Shown here: positions 1 through 8,939 of the stretch, piece by piece
How positions within the stretch are numbered: the stretch's first letter is position 1
How the letters are laid out: each line of letters begins with the position of its first letter
Assembly (NCBI RefSeq): GCF_044377035.1
Contig: NZ_JBILJW010000009.1
Coordinates: 72,783 to 136,782 of the forward strand
From: Silanimonas sp044377035
GTDB taxonomy: Bacteria > Pseudomonadota > Gammaproteobacteria > Xanthomonadales > Xanthomonadaceae
Length of the DNA stretch: 64,000 bases
Direction of reading: 5' to 3'
The notes under the pieces: generated by a model
Seen by the model: only the letters and a program-made list of their open reading frames with translations
Told to the model about the DNA's origin: nothing
The model's database searches: none
Position numbers and translations under genes: made by a program

Positions 1-489
1 GAAGGCCTCGGGCCGCTGGGTGGCCCGGCAGAGAGTGCCGGCACGCGCCTGCGCGAGGCGGTGGCGGCGCGACGCGCGCTGGACGCGCGTCGCGATGAGG
101 CGCCGCGCGTCATCAAGGACATCGACACCGCCTTGGCCGCACGGCTGCAGGCCACGCCGATGCGCGAGGCAGATGCGCGCCTGATCGTCGAACGCAACCT
201 GCAGGCGGTGGCGGGTGGCTGGTCGTGGCGCTCCGACCCGCGCCTGCGCCTGCCCTCGTCGACGCGCCTTCCGGAAGCGGCGATCCGCGCGATCCTGCAG
301 GCCATCGACGCGCCGACCCTGCTGGTGGCGGCGGAGCCTTCACCGCCCTACTTCCCGCCGGCCCTCCGCGCCGAGCGCATCGCCTGCCTGCGCGACGCGA
401 GCCTGCACGTGCTCGAAGGCGGGCACCACGTGCATATGGAGCGCGCGCCGGAGATCGGCGCGCTGCTGCGGGACTTCCTGCGCGATTAG
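1..489 (+). CDS. alpha/beta hydrolase, C-terminal part (5' truncated by window)
   Basis: The reading frame is open from the first base, so the gene starts upstream and only about 162 C-terminal residues are visible. The end carries the typical last segment of an alpha/beta-hydrolase: a strand with 'PTLLVAAEPSPPY' where the cap/acid region returns to the core, then 'VLEGGHHVHMERAPE' with the histidine expected for the catalytic triad, then a terminal helix 'LLRDFLRD'. The nucleophile elbow and acid are off the window, so substrate cannot be predicted. It converges on the lipoprotein gene behind it with a 4-base overlap of the two stop ends. Confidence 0.75.
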   Translation, partial: EGLGPLGGPAESAGTRLREAVAARRALDARRDEAPRVIKDIDTALAARLQATPMREADARLIVERNLQAVAGGWSWRSDPRLRLPSSTRLPEAAIRAILQAIDAPTLLVAAEPSPPYFPPALRAERIACLRDASLHVLEGGHHVHMERAPEIGALLRDFLRD

Positions 490-1061
490 GGCGCGGTCTC
501 GGCCTCGGGGGCCTTTTCCTCGACGGCGTGGCTGATCGTCACGCCGAGCTGGCCATCCGGCTTGGTTTCGATCATGTAGTTGACGCCGCGATCGTCGCGC
601 TGCCAAAGCAGGGTGCTCGAACCGGGTTCGCTCATCGCCATCAGCGAGGTCCAGCCCGCGGCCTTCATGTGCGTATCGATGCGGGTGGTCAGCTCGGCCA
701 GATCGCCGGGCATCGTTCCGCCGACGAAGCTGCTGGCGCCGACCACCATCGAGGTTTCGAGCACCAGGCCTTCGGGCACCAACACGTCGGACGGGAAGTC
801 CGCCGGGATCGTCGCGGCGTCGCCCTGCGAGGCGGAGAAGGCGCGCCCCTGCTCGTCCACGCCGGACACGGTCTGGCCACCGTCCTCGATGTCGATTTCG
901 GCATCGGTCATCGATTCGATGGCCGCTTCCGCCACCGCCTCGGTGGCGGTCTCCTCGGCGGCTTCCTGGGCCTTGCCGCAAGCGGCGAGCAGCGAGAAGG
1001 AAATGGCGGTGACGGCGAGGACGCGAAGCGCGGTGAGCGAGAGCAGCGGGGCGCGGGACAT
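486..1061 (-). CDS. hypothetical lipoprotein
   Basis: 191-residue protein with a lipoprotein signal peptide: hydrophobic 'VLAVTAISFSLLAAC', lipobox LAAC, lipidated Cys near residue 28. The ATG at 1061 is preceded by GAAGG about 7 bases upstream; a longer in-frame start further up would ruin the signal peptide. After a Glu/Ala-rich linker, the mature part resembles small secreted 'DUF' lipoproteins that compare an observed value with a threshold ('IPADFPSDVLVPEGLVLE'), but I do not recognise a named family with certainty. Likely anchored to the outer or inner membrane facing the periplasm; function unknown. Confidence 0.8.
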   Translation of the reverse strand: MSRAPLLSLTALRVLAVTAISFSLLAACGKAQEAAEETATEAVAEAAIESMTDAEIDIEDGGQTVSGVDEQGRAFSASQGDAATIPADFPSDVLVPEGLVLETSMVVGASSFVGGTMPGDLAELTTRIDTHMKAAGWTSLMAMSEPGSSTLLWQRDDRGVNYMIETKPDGQLGVTISHAVEEKAPEAETAP

Positions 1062-1153
1062 GGAAACCTTCGGGGGTTGGAGGGGGCGGAAACAGAGTGA
1101 GGCGTGGCGACGCCTCGTGTCAGCCCCATCCATGGGGACGGTTCAGCCGGCGC

Positions 1154-1981
1154 TCAAGCCTTGGTCAAGGCACGAAGTTGCGCCTTCAGTCCCAGGCCGC
1201 CATCACTGCGAAGGAAAGTGCGCTCTTCGCGCCAACCCGGGCTGCGCGCCTCCACTTCGCGCCAGAACGCCGCGGAGTGGTTGGCATGGATCAGGTGGCA
1301 GAGCTCGTGCACGAGCACGTACTCGAAGGCCGCGGGCGGCCCGAGCACGAGCGAAAGATCGAGCGAGACGGTGCCGTCCGGCGCGAGGCTGCCCCACAGC
1401 GACGACAGCGCGCGCACGCGGAACTCCCGCGGCGGGCGCGGCAGTCCCGGGAGGTAAGCCGGCAGCCAGCGGTGGATCGCCGCACGCGCCTCCGCGCCGT
1501 AGAACTCGAGCAAGGCCCGACGCAGCACCGCAGCCGAGGCCGCGTGGGGCGCGTGGAATCGGAGTCGCGCGCCATCCACCGGCAACGTCGTGCCGCCGAC
1601 ATCGACGGGCTCGATCCGCGCGCTGCGCGCTGCGACCCATTCGACCGGCAGCGATTCGCCATGCAGCGGCAGCGCTTCGACGGCGCCGAATTGCCAAGCC
1701 ACGGCCACGCGCGTGTCGCGGAAGCGCTGCCACTGCGCGGTGATCCAACCGGCATGGTCGTGCACGAAGGCATGGGCCACGCGCTCGGAGACGCGCCAGG
1801 GCACCGACAGGCGCACGCCGCGCTCGCTGACCGTCAAGCGCAGTCGGCGCGCGCGACGATCGCGCACACGATGCAGGGGCACCGACGATCCGTCGGGAAG
1901 CAGGAAATCGACGCGAAGGCTTTCGCGCGAGGCCTCCGGCGCGGGAGCGAGGCCGAAGAGCGAACGCAGGGCGGCCGTCAT
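1154..1981 (-). CDS. YgjP/SprT-like M48-type metal-dependent hydrolase
   Basis: 275 residues. The C-terminal third carries the zinc metallopeptidase motif HELCH followed by 'HANHSAAFW', the arrangement of the YgjP-like metallopeptidase (DUF45) family, in which two His of HExxH and a downstream His hold zinc. N-terminal two thirds are a beta-rich region ('RRARRLRLTVSERGVRLSVP') typical of the family. Start chosen at the ATG that overlaps the stop of the upstream NTF2-like gene (ATGA), suggesting translational coupling. Cytoplasmic; substrate of this family is unknown. Confidence 0.88.
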   Translation of the reverse strand: MTAALRSLFGLAPAPEASRESLRVDFLLPDGSSVPLHRVRDRRARRLRLTVSERGVRLSVPWRVSERVAHAFVHDHAGWITAQWQRFRDTRVAVAWQFGAVEALPLHGESLPVEWVAARSARIEPVDVGGTTLPVDGARLRFHAPHAASAAVLRRALLEFYGAEARAAIHRWLPAYLPGLPRPPREFRVRALSSLWGSLAPDGTVSLDLSLVLGPPAAFEYVLVHELCHLIHANHSAAFWREVEARSPGWREERTFLRSDGGLGLKAQLRALTKA

Positions 1982-2481
1982 CGTGGACGGGGCCGCCACG
2001 CGGCCAAGCGCGCGCCCGCCTGTTCGCGGATCTTGCGGCGCAGGACGCCACTCCAACCCAACAGCAGCCCCGGTGTGCCCAGCGCCTGCCGGCTCCAGCG
2101 CCACACATCGAACTGGTCGATATGGCGCACCACGAGCCCGTCGCGGAAAACGAACGTGGCGTCGATGCGGTTGTGCACGAGGCGGCCGGTCGCGCTGAAG
2201 CGGTAGTGCGCCTCCCAGTGCGCGCTGCCTTCGTGGGCGTCGGCGCGAATGGCGCTGGCCTCGAGCGACCAGACGTCGCGGCCCTTCGCCTCCACCGCCT
2301 CGCAGAGCATCGACCACATCGCCATCACCGCATCACGGCCGGCGAGGCCGAAGACCGGATCTTCGAAGCGCACGTCGGGGGCGTAGAGCGCGGCCATGCC
2401 CTCGGTGTCGAGTGCCGCGAAGGCCGCGTAGAAGGCCTCGATGCGGCGGGCGTTCTCGTGCATCACGTCGAGGGAAGTCAT
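1978..2481 (-). CDS. NTF2/SnoaL-like nuclear transport factor 2 family protein
   Basis: 167 residues. The N-terminus 'RIEAFYAAFAALDTEGMAAL' followed by 'YAPDVRFEDPVFGLAGRD' is the signature opening of the SnoaL/NTF2-like fold, with later strands 'WEAHYRFSATGRLVHNRI' and 'FVFRDGLVVRHIDQFDVW' building the cone-shaped pocket. These proteins are isomerases, hydrolases or ligand-binding proteins; no catalytic assignment is possible. It is the first gene of a two-gene unit with the YgjP-like hydrolase (4-base overlap). Confidence 0.85.
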   Translation of the reverse strand: MTSLDVMHENARRIEAFYAAFAALDTEGMAALYAPDVRFEDPVFGLAGRDAVMAMWSMLCEAVEAKGRDVWSLEASAIRADAHEGSAHWEAHYRFSATGRLVHNRIDATFVFRDGLVVRHIDQFDVWRWSRQALGTPGLLLGWSGVLRRKIREQAGARLAAWRPRPR

Positions 2482-2512
2482 GGTGCGCGTCCGCCGGAAG
2501 GCTGGCGCCAGT

Positions 2513-3421
2513 CTACTCCGCGCGGCTGAGCTTCAGCGCCTTCTCGAGCACACCGAACAGCGTGTGCAGTTCCGCACTGAACAGCGCGTAGCGCGCGTCG
2601 AGCTCGGCGGCGAGCGAGTCGCGTTCGGTGTTCTCGAGCTGGTCGACGGCGCCGTCGAGGAACTTCAGCTTGCGGACGATGAGGTCCTCGCCGAGCACGA
2701 AGCTGACGTGGTCGTCGAGCACGAGGGCGAGCTTGGTGACCTGCTTGCCGGTCTCGAGGTGCTTGGTGATCTCGTCGGCGGTGAGCTCCTGGCGCTGCGC
2801 CTTCACCACCGCGCCGCCATCGACGGGGTCCTTCAGCTCGCACTCGTCGCCGAGCGTGAGCCCTTCGGGCAGCGGCTCGCCGGTGAGCCAGCCGGTCATC
2901 ACCGCGCGCACCGACACCTCCGCGTTCACCGGCACCGCCGGGAAGCTGCCCATCGCGTGGCGCAGCTCGGAAACGACGTTCTCGGCCGACTTCTTGGAGG
3001 ACGCGTCGACGGCGACGATGCCGTGCTTCAGGTCGATCGAGGCCGACGTGCGCGAGCCCTTGATGAAGGCCTTGGGCAGCATCTCGTGGATCAAGTCGTC
3101 CTTGAGCTGCTTGCGCGCCTTGCCACCGAGCTTGCGGCCTTCCTTCGCTTCGATCTCGGCGAGCTTCTTCGCCAGCGCGTCGTTCACCACCGCGCCGGGC
3201 AGCAGGCGGTCTTCGCGGCCGAGGCTCACCCAGGTGAAGTCACCGAGGCGGTGCGTCATCGCCGTGCCCTCGCCGCCCATCGGCGGCACGAAGCCGCGGC
3301 TGCCGAGCTCGAGCGGGCCGACCGGCTTCAGCGGGTGCTCGACGAGGCGGTCTTCGAGGGTTTCCAGTGCGGCGTTGAGCGAGGACGGGAAGCGGAAGAA
3401 CGTGAGGTTGCGGAAGAACAT
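2513..3421 (-). CDS. rdgC: recombination-associated protein RdgC
   Basis: 302 residues, the usual RdgC length. It begins 'MFFRNLTFFRF', the family's hallmark, and continues with 'LGSRGFVPPMGG' and 'LPGAVVNDALAKKLAEIEAKEGRKLG', conserved throughout the family. RdgC forms a dimeric ring around DNA and restrains RecA-mediated strand exchange. The start ATG is unambiguous, followed by the conserved Phe-rich N-terminus. Transcribed away from the NTF2-like gene with a 31-base gap, so it could be in one minus-strand unit with the YjdF gene upstream (3443). Confidence 0.97.
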   Translation of the reverse strand: MFFRNLTFFRFPSSLNAALETLEDRLVEHPLKPVGPLELGSRGFVPPMGGEGTAMTHRLGDFTWVSLGREDRLLPGAVVNDALAKKLAEIEAKEGRKLGGKARKQLKDDLIHEMLPKAFIKGSRTSASIDLKHGIVAVDASSKKSAENVVSELRHAMGSFPAVPVNAEVSVRAVMTGWLTGEPLPEGLTLGDECELKDPVDGGAVVKAQRQELTADEITKHLETGKQVTKLALVLDDHVSFVLGEDLIVRKLKFLDGAVDQLENTERDSLAAELDARYALFSAELHTLFGVLEKALKLSRAE

Positions 3422-3442
3422 GCGGATCCTGGAAAGGGAGAT

Positions 3443-4066
3443 TCAGCGGGGAAGCGCGGCGAGTTGGCGGTCGTGCCAGCGGCCGAGCGTCGCGAGCGCG
3501 AGGATGGCGCCGAAGCCGGCCCATGCCATGTCGCTTTGTGTGTCCCAGGCGTAACCCTGGGTGCCGAGGAAGGCCTCGGCGGCCTGACCGGAGAGCTCGG
3601 CCACCCACCACTCGATGAGTTCGTAGAAGGCCGAGAAACCAAGGCAGAACGAAACGATGAGGAACCCCCGCCAGCCGGCGCCGTTCACCACGCCGAGGCG
3701 CAAGAACAGCTCGCGGGCGATCATCGCCGGCACGAAGCCCTGCGCCAGATGGCCGAGCTTGTCGTAGTTGTTGCGCTCACCGCCCATCCAGTCGCGCACC
3801 CAGTCACCGAGCGGCACTTCGGCGTAGGTGTAGTGGCCGCCGACGATGAGGATGATCGAATGCAGCAGCACGAGGACGTACAGCAGCGGCGTCAACGGGA
3901 AGCGCGCACGCGTGGCGGCCAGCACGGCGAAGAAGCCCAGCGCCGGCGCCACTTCCAGCCACCACGTGAGGCGGTCCTTCGGCCCGATCGCCGACCACGC
4001 GAAGACCGCGAGGAAGACGGCGGCCCACGCGAGGGCGCCTGGCGAGCGCAGCGAGGCGGTGCTCAC
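3443..4066 (-). CDS. YjdF-like inner-membrane protein (DUF2238)
   Basis: 207 residues, about five to six hydrophobic segments. Conserved DUF2238 features are visible: 'GHYTYAEVPLGDW', 'NNYDKLGHLAQGF', 'FCLGFSAFYELIEWW' and 'WDTQSDM', with charged residues inside or beside membrane segments. Start is the GTG at 4066 that overlaps the ttcA stop (GTGA); no ATG lies close by in frame. The overlap argues for translational coupling to ttcA. Role unknown; the family is sporadically found beside tRNA-modification and housekeeping genes. Confidence 0.85.
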   Translation of the reverse strand: MSTASLRSPGALAWAAVFLAVFAWSAIGPKDRLTWWLEVAPALGFFAVLAATRARFPLTPLLYVLVLLHSIILIVGGHYTYAEVPLGDWVRDWMGGERNNYDKLGHLAQGFVPAMIARELFLRLGVVNGAGWRGFLIVSFCLGFSAFYELIEWWVAELSGQAAEAFLGTQGYAWDTQSDMAWAGFGAILALATLGRWHDRQLAALPR

Positions 4067-5040
4067 GGGTTCCAGATCGGGTCGAAGGTCTTGGCGCGCA
4101 GCGCGGCCAGGGCATCGGGCTTCGGCGCCGCGGGCATGGCTTCGTCGTCGTCCGTCGCCGCGACCGTCGCCTCGGCCATCCAGGCGCGGCCGTCGGGTAG
4201 CGGCATATCGCCGCGGCGGCCCAGCGCCATGAAGTCGAACAGCGCGCGGTCGGAGAGCTGCGAAGGGCGCACGTCGGCGAGCGCACGGCTGATCGTCTCG
4301 AGGCGGCCGGGCGAGTCCTTCTCCCACTGCTCGAGCATGCGCTTCACGACCTTGCGCTGCAGATTCTCCTGCGAGCCGCACAGCGTGCACGGGATGATCG
4401 GGAAGGCCTTCGCTTCCGCATACGCCGCGATGTCGGCTTCCTTCACGTAGGCCAGCGGGCGGATCACCGTGTGCTTACCGTCATCGCTTTGCAGCTTGGG
4501 CGGCATGCCGCTCAGCTTCGCGTGGAAGAACAGGTTGAGGAAGAAGGTGGCCAGCAGGTCGTCGCGGTGGTGGCCCAGCGCGATCTTGGTGAAGCCGTTC
4601 TGCTCGGCGTAGGTGTAGAGCGCGCCGCGACGCAGGCGCGAACACAGCGAGCACATCGTCTTGCCCTCGGGCACGACGCGCTTCACCACCGAGTACGTGT
4701 CCTGCTCGAGGATGTGGAAGGGCTGGCCGATGCCTTCGAGGTAAGCCGGCAGCACGTGCTCGGGAAAGCCCGGCTGCTTCTGGTCGAGATTCACCGCCAC
4801 CAGCTCGAAGCGCACCGGCGCCTTGGCCTGCAGCTGGCGCAGGATGTCGAGCATCGTGTAGCTGTCCTTGCCGCCGGACAGGCAGACCATGATGCGGTCG
4901 CCCTCCTCGATCATCCCGAAGTCGGCGACGGCCTGGCCGACCTGGTGGCGCAGGCGCTTCTGCAGCCTGGTCAGGTCGTGCGGTTGGGACGGGTGCGCAT
5001 CGCCCGCGGCAGGGGCGGGGCGCGTCTCGGCGAGGGCCAT
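4063..5040 (-). CDS. ttcA: tRNA 2-thiocytidine(32) synthetase TtcA
   Basis: 325 residues. ATP-pyrophosphatase PP-loop SGGKDS at residues 55-60; iron-sulfur/catalytic cysteines in CSLC (C130, C133) and CTLC (C218, C221, in 'CTLCGSQ'). Family proteins thiolate cytidine 32 of some tRNAs using a 4Fe-4S cluster. The C-terminal ~40 residues extend beyond the core and are Ala/Glu-rich. Starts at an ATG just inside the divergent intergenic region shared with the SlyX/DUF465-like gene. Confidence 0.96.
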   Translation of the reverse strand: MALAETRPAPAAGDAHPSQPHDLTRLQKRLRHQVGQAVADFGMIEEGDRIMVCLSGGKDSYTMLDILRQLQAKAPVRFELVAVNLDQKQPGFPEHVLPAYLEGIGQPFHILEQDTYSVVKRVVPEGKTMCSLCSRLRRGALYTYAEQNGFTKIALGHHRDDLLATFFLNLFFHAKLSGMPPKLQSDDGKHTVIRPLAYVKEADIAAYAEAKAFPIIPCTLCGSQENLQRKVVKRMLEQWEKDSPGRLETISRALADVRPSQLSDRALFDFMALGRRGDMPLPDGRAWMAEATVAATDDDEAMPAAPKPDALAALRAKTFDPIWNP

Positions 5041-5124
5041 GGGGCAGCGGGTGTCGCGACGTGGGGCGCCATTCTACCGCCCCCGGGGGCTGCCCCCCCC
5101 TGCCCGGCGCCCAAGGGCCGGGTG

Positions 5125-5130
5125 TAGGCT
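5125..5130 (+). promoter_or_regulatory. candidate -10 element (TAGGCT) of the DUF465 gene
   Basis: TAGGCT lies 10 bases before the ATG at 5141. Similar TA-G/C-NCT hexamers sit just upstream of several plus-strand genes in this window. If it acts as a -10 box, the transcript would have almost no 5' leader. No convincing -35 hexamer is visible, so this is weak. Confidence 0.25.
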
Positions 5131-5140
5131 CGGGGGCGGC

Positions 5141-5347
5141 ATGCACCCCTACGACCCCGGCCAACTCGCACACCGCCTCGTGGAGCTCAAGAGCGAGCAC
5201 CGCGACCTCGATGCCGCCATCGCGGCGCTGGCAGCGAGCGTGGAGGTGGACGAACTGCGCCTCAAGCGCATGAAGAAGCGGAAGCTGGCCGTGAAGGACC
5301 AGATCGCCTGGATCGAGAACCAGCTGATCCCGGATCTGGACGCCTGA
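5141..5347 (+). CDS. YdcH-like small coiled-coil protein (DUF465)
   Basis: 68 residues, almost entirely one helical hairpin: 'LVELKSEHRDLDAAIAAL' then 'LKRMKKRKLAVKDQI' and a short tail. The order helix, turn near 'SVEVDELRLKRMKKRKL', helix with a basic patch is characteristic of DUF465. ATG at 5141 chosen because it gives the family's normal length; longer in-frame starts run antisense into ttcA. Cytoplasmic, no known function. Divergent from ttcA. Confidence 0.85.
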   Translation: MHPYDPGQLAHRLVELKSEHRDLDAAIAALAASVEVDELRLKRMKKRKLAVKDQIAWIENQLIPDLDA

Positions 5348-5351
5348 GTCT

Positions 5352-6389
5352 TCAGCGCTTCGAACCCCGCATCGTCATGCCGACGAGCACCGTCGGCGTC
5401 ATGCCATCCATGGTCGACGCGAGAATCCGCGGCTCATGGCTGGTCCTCAGCCTCCACCCTGGAGTGACGACCGTTATCGACGCTCCATAGTCCAGCGCAC
5501 CCGGAATCGCTTCGCCATTGGCTTCAGCCTCCAGAGCGCGCGTCACAAGAGCCTCGTTCGCCAGCGGAAAAGAGGCGCCTGAACGCCAAGTCTTCGCCAG
5601 CGCACAGACCTCCGCGAGCACGTCATCGAGGTGGCGACTTCCATCCCGGAGCCAGTGGTCGATCATGAGATCCGGTGCTTGCTCTGGGTGCCAAACCCGG
5701 TACTGCGCATTGCGCACCGCGCGGGAAGACTCCTCGCCGCGCTCACGAAGCCTGGCGAGCATCCAAGCGGTATCCGAAGGCTGCTTGTCGCGCAAGCGAA
5801 CCGCAGCGGACTCGTACCCCAAGTACGCCGTTTCAGGCTTTGCCTGCCCAAGACCTCCCAGCAGACTCAGCTCAATGCCGACGATCCAACGGCCAAGGTC
5901 CTCGCTCAGCCCCCAGCGAACTTTCGCGACCACCGACCCGCCATGCACGCCGTCGGGTGGTGCGAGGCACGTAGAGACCTGTTCAGCCAGCAGGGCGGGA
6001 TAGCGCCTCACGGAATCATTGCGCTCGAGCCTGGCGATTGCCGATTGCTCTGCGCGATAGTTGGGCCTCCACGAAGCAGCGTTCATTGCATCGACGATCG
6101 CGAAGCCGATTGCACCGCCAACGACGCCCGATGCCGAAGCGCCACCGGACAGTCGCCCGAGCAGTCCGGATCGTTCCGCATCAAATCCGTCCTGGCGCCG
6201 GTCGCCACGCCCCGGCTGCGCCGGGATCAGCATCTTCAGGGTGGAAGGCTGGACGTCGACGTCCACGCCAGTGCCCGAAGGGTTGACGGGGAGCGAGACA
6301 TCGCTGCCGGCCACATTGCACCAGGCCGGCCTTGGGGCAGTCGCACCCAAGGCGAACGCGCACAGCAGGACGACGGTGAGCCGCACCAC
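5352..6389 (-). CDS. hypothetical secreted protein
   Basis: About 345 residues with an N-terminal signal peptide ('LTVVLLCAFALGATAPRPAWC') and therefore probably periplasmic or outer-membrane associated. A Gly/Ala-rich segment around residue 85-105 ('GGASASGVVGGAIGFAIVDA') could insert into a membrane. I recognise no domain. Two consecutive GTG codons (6389 and 6386) are possible starts; AAGGG lies 6 or 9 bases upstream. It begins 3 bases before the end of plsB, on the same strand, so it is probably co-transcribed downstream of plsB. Confidence 0.7.
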   Translation of the reverse strand: MVRLTVVLLCAFALGATAPRPAWCNVAGSDVSLPVNPSGTGVDVDVQPSTLKMLIPAQPGRGDRRQDGFDAERSGLLGRLSGGASASGVVGGAIGFAIVDAMNAASWRPNYRAEQSAIARLERNDSVRRYPALLAEQVSTCLAPPDGVHGGSVVAKVRWGLSEDLGRWIVGIELSLLGGLGQAKPETAYLGYESAAVRLRDKQPSDTAWMLARLRERGEESSRAVRNAQYRVWHPEQAPDLMIDHWLRDGSRHLDDVLAEVCALAKTWRSGASFPLANEALVTRALEAEANGEAIPGALDYGASITVVTPGWRLRTSHEPRILASTMDGMTPTVLVGMTMRGSKR

Positions 6390-6391
6390 GC

Positions 6392-8923
6392 TCAGCCCTT
6401 GAACGCCGGCCGCTCGCCGGTCGTGCGCCCGCCGCCACCGCCGGTGTCGCCGGTGATGTGGGTGATGGTCTGCCGCAGTTCGCGGCCCAGCACGATCTTG
6501 GCGTCCTTGTCCCAGGCCATCAGCGCTTCGTCGAAGTCGAGCTTGCCGTTCGGGCACAGCCAGACCAGGTTGAGTTCGCGCAGTTTGGCGATGAAGCCGC
6601 GGAACAGCGTCTTGTCGAAGAACTCCGGCGCGGCCGGCGCGTACAGCAGCGACAGCCGCTGCGCCGCCAGCTGGCAGAAGCTCTCGAGCTCGCTGGCGCT
6701 GATGCTGCGCGGGCCGCGGCGAACGAGGGTGGCGATGGCGATGAAGTAACGCTCGAAGGCCTGTTGCAGCGAGTGCGCGATGGCACGCAGGCGGAAGACC
6801 TCGTCGGTCTGGCCGGGGCCGCGGGTCAGGAAGCCGCCATCGTCCTCGCTGGCCACCGAGAGCAGGCCTTCCGCCACGAAGAGGTTGATCGTGGCGTCGA
6901 GGCGCTCGGCGAACTCGGCGTCGTCCCAAGGCAGGAACAGCTCGGCCTTGATGAACGGGTAGATCGTCTTGCCGAGGCGCAGCACGCCGGCGCGGCTGAT
7001 GCGCCGGTTGTTCTGGAAGCACAGCGCGATCCACGCCGGTGCGGCGAACAGGTGCAGCACGTTGTTGCGGAAGTAGCTCTGCAGGACGGCGGTGTCGCCT
7101 TCCATCGAGAACACGTCGCCGAGCGGGTGCTTGACGCGACGGATCACGCCCATCGCCTCGCCGTAGGCCACGATCTGCTCGGGCGACATCGGCGTGACGG
7201 TGACACGGTCGCTGTAGGGCAGCGCGGCGAGCAGCTTCTTCGACAGCGCGAGCTGGGCCAGCAGGTCGGCCTCGTCCATCGCGTGCTTCGGCGTGGCCAG
7301 CAGGGCCACGGCGAGCAGGTTGATGGGGTTCACGTCGGCGGCGCGGTTGATGTTGACGTGGATGCGTTGCGCGATGTCGTCGACAACGTCGCCGAACCAA
7401 TCGGGCTTGGCATCGGGGCCCAGCGCCTCGCCGGACCAGCCTTCGGCACGCTCGGCGAGGACCTCGCTGAGATGGATGGGCTCGCCGAAGCTCACCGCCA
7501 CCTGGCCGTATCGGCGTCGCAGGGTGCCCATCGCCGCCACGACCAGCGCGCCGATGCTTTCCTTCTGTTTCGGCCGGCCGGTGAGCTCGTCGAGGTAGCT
7601 GTCGCCCTCGATCAGCTTCTCGTAGCCGATGTAGATCGGCTGGAAGACCACCGGCTTGCGCGGCGCGCGCAGGAAGGCGCGCAGGGTCATCGCGATCATG
7701 CCGCCCTTGGGCTGCAGCAAACGCCCGGTGCGGGAGCGGCCGCCCTCGATGAAGTACTCGATGGAGAAGCCTTCGCCCACGAGCTGCGCCACGTATTCAC
7801 CAAGCACAGCGGCGTAGAGCGCATTGCCCTTGATGCTGCGGCGGATGAAGAACGCGCCGCCGCGCCGGAGGATCGGACCGATCACCGGCATGTTGAGGTT
7901 GATGCCGGCCACGATGTGCGGCGGGACGATGCCGTTCTTGTAGAGCAGGTAGCTCAGCAAGAGGTAGTCCATGTGGCTGCGGTGGCTCGGCACGTAGATC
8001 ACCTCGCGCCCGGGCGCTACGGCCTTCAGGCTGTCGAGGTGGTGCATCTGCACGCCGTCGTAGATGCGGTTCCAGAACGCCGTGAGGCCGAAGCTCAGCG
8101 AGCGCACCACCGGGTGCGAGTAGTCGGCCGCGATCTCCCACGCGTACTTGTAGGCCTTCTTCCAGGCCTCGGCCGGCGTGGTGTTCTCGCGGCGCGCGGT
8201 GTCGGCGATCGCCTTGCGCACCGGCTCGGCGTCGACCACGCGGTCGACCAGCAATCGGCGCGTCGACAAGTCGGGGCCGATGATGGCTTCGCGGACGCGG
8301 CGGAAGTGGCCGCGCAGCACGCGCGCGGTCTTGCGCACGGCGCGCTCGTGCGGGAGGTCCTCGGTGAGGATCTCGCGCACCGGGAAACCGGGGGAGAATC
8401 GCACCACGGTGCCGCGGCCATTGAGCAGGATCGCCAACAGCCTCCGGAAGCGGCCCACCAGCGCCCAGTTCTCCGAGAACAGCACCGAGAACCACCCGCT
8501 CTGCCGGTCCGGCGCGCGGCCGACCAGGATCGATACCGGCACCAGCTGCACGTCCTGCTTCGGGTTCAACCGATGCGCCATCAGCAGGCGCGCGAGGGCA
8601 TCGGAGTGCGTCTTGTTGGCCGGGCGGCCGATGCTGCCGTTGCGGCGGCGCGACAGCGCCACGTAGGCCCGGCCGCGGCCCAGGGGGTCGCCCGGCAGCG
8701 GGGCCAAGGGCGACGGCAGGCCGGCCTCGCGACAGGCGCGGTCGAGGATCAGCATATTGCTGATGCCGTAATGCTCGAGCACGTAGCAGACCGGGCGGTC
8801 GAGCGTGATCGGCGGCACGTCGGGATCGCGGGTGATCTCGATCCACGGGTTCAGCAGCCACTCGAGCAGGCGGGCCCACCAGGGCGGACGCACGTAACCG
8901 GTCACGGGCGAATCGGAAGCCAT
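6392..8923 (-). CDS. plsB: glycerol-3-phosphate 1-O-acyltransferase PlsB
   Basis: 843 residues, close to PlsB length (about 800). Acyltransferase motifs occur in order: HX4D as 'HRSHMD', 'FFIRRSIKGN', 'EGGRSRTGRL' and 'FQPIYIGYEK', separating sn-glycerol-3-phosphate and acyl-donor sites. It transfers a fatty acyl group to G3P, the first step of phospholipid synthesis, at the inner membrane. Start at ATG 8923 ('MASDSPVTGYVRPPWW'); the open frame continues upstream but would overlap the next gene. Sixteen bases separate it from the lipoprotein gene upstream, suggesting an operon. Confidence 0.96.
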   Translation of the reverse strand: MASDSPVTGYVRPPWWARLLEWLLNPWIEITRDPDVPPITLDRPVCYVLEHYGISNMLILDRACREAGLPSPLAPLPGDPLGRGRAYVALSRRRNGSIGRPANKTHSDALARLLMAHRLNPKQDVQLVPVSILVGRAPDRQSGWFSVLFSENWALVGRFRRLLAILLNGRGTVVRFSPGFPVREILTEDLPHERAVRKTARVLRGHFRRVREAIIGPDLSTRRLLVDRVVDAEPVRKAIADTARRENTTPAEAWKKAYKYAWEIAADYSHPVVRSLSFGLTAFWNRIYDGVQMHHLDSLKAVAPGREVIYVPSHRSHMDYLLLSYLLYKNGIVPPHIVAGINLNMPVIGPILRRGGAFFIRRSIKGNALYAAVLGEYVAQLVGEGFSIEYFIEGGRSRTGRLLQPKGGMIAMTLRAFLRAPRKPVVFQPIYIGYEKLIEGDSYLDELTGRPKQKESIGALVVAAMGTLRRRYGQVAVSFGEPIHLSEVLAERAEGWSGEALGPDAKPDWFGDVVDDIAQRIHVNINRAADVNPINLLAVALLATPKHAMDEADLLAQLALSKKLLAALPYSDRVTVTPMSPEQIVAYGEAMGVIRRVKHPLGDVFSMEGDTAVLQSYFRNNVLHLFAAPAWIALCFQNNRRISRAGVLRLGKTIYPFIKAELFLPWDDAEFAERLDATINLFVAEGLLSVASEDDGGFLTRGPGQTDEVFRLRAIAHSLQQAFERYFIAIATLVRRGPRSISASELESFCQLAAQRLSLLYAPAAPEFFDKTLFRGFIAKLRELNLVWLCPNGKLDFDEALMAWDKDAKIVLGRELRQTITHITGDTGGGGGRTTGERPAFKG

Positions 8924-8939
8924 GCGGGTCGCTCGCGCG

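Noticed and set aside
5041..5140. GC-rich runs between ttcA and the DUF465 gene as a terminator
   Set aside because: C and G runs exist but no balanced stem with a T-tract, and the genes diverge.
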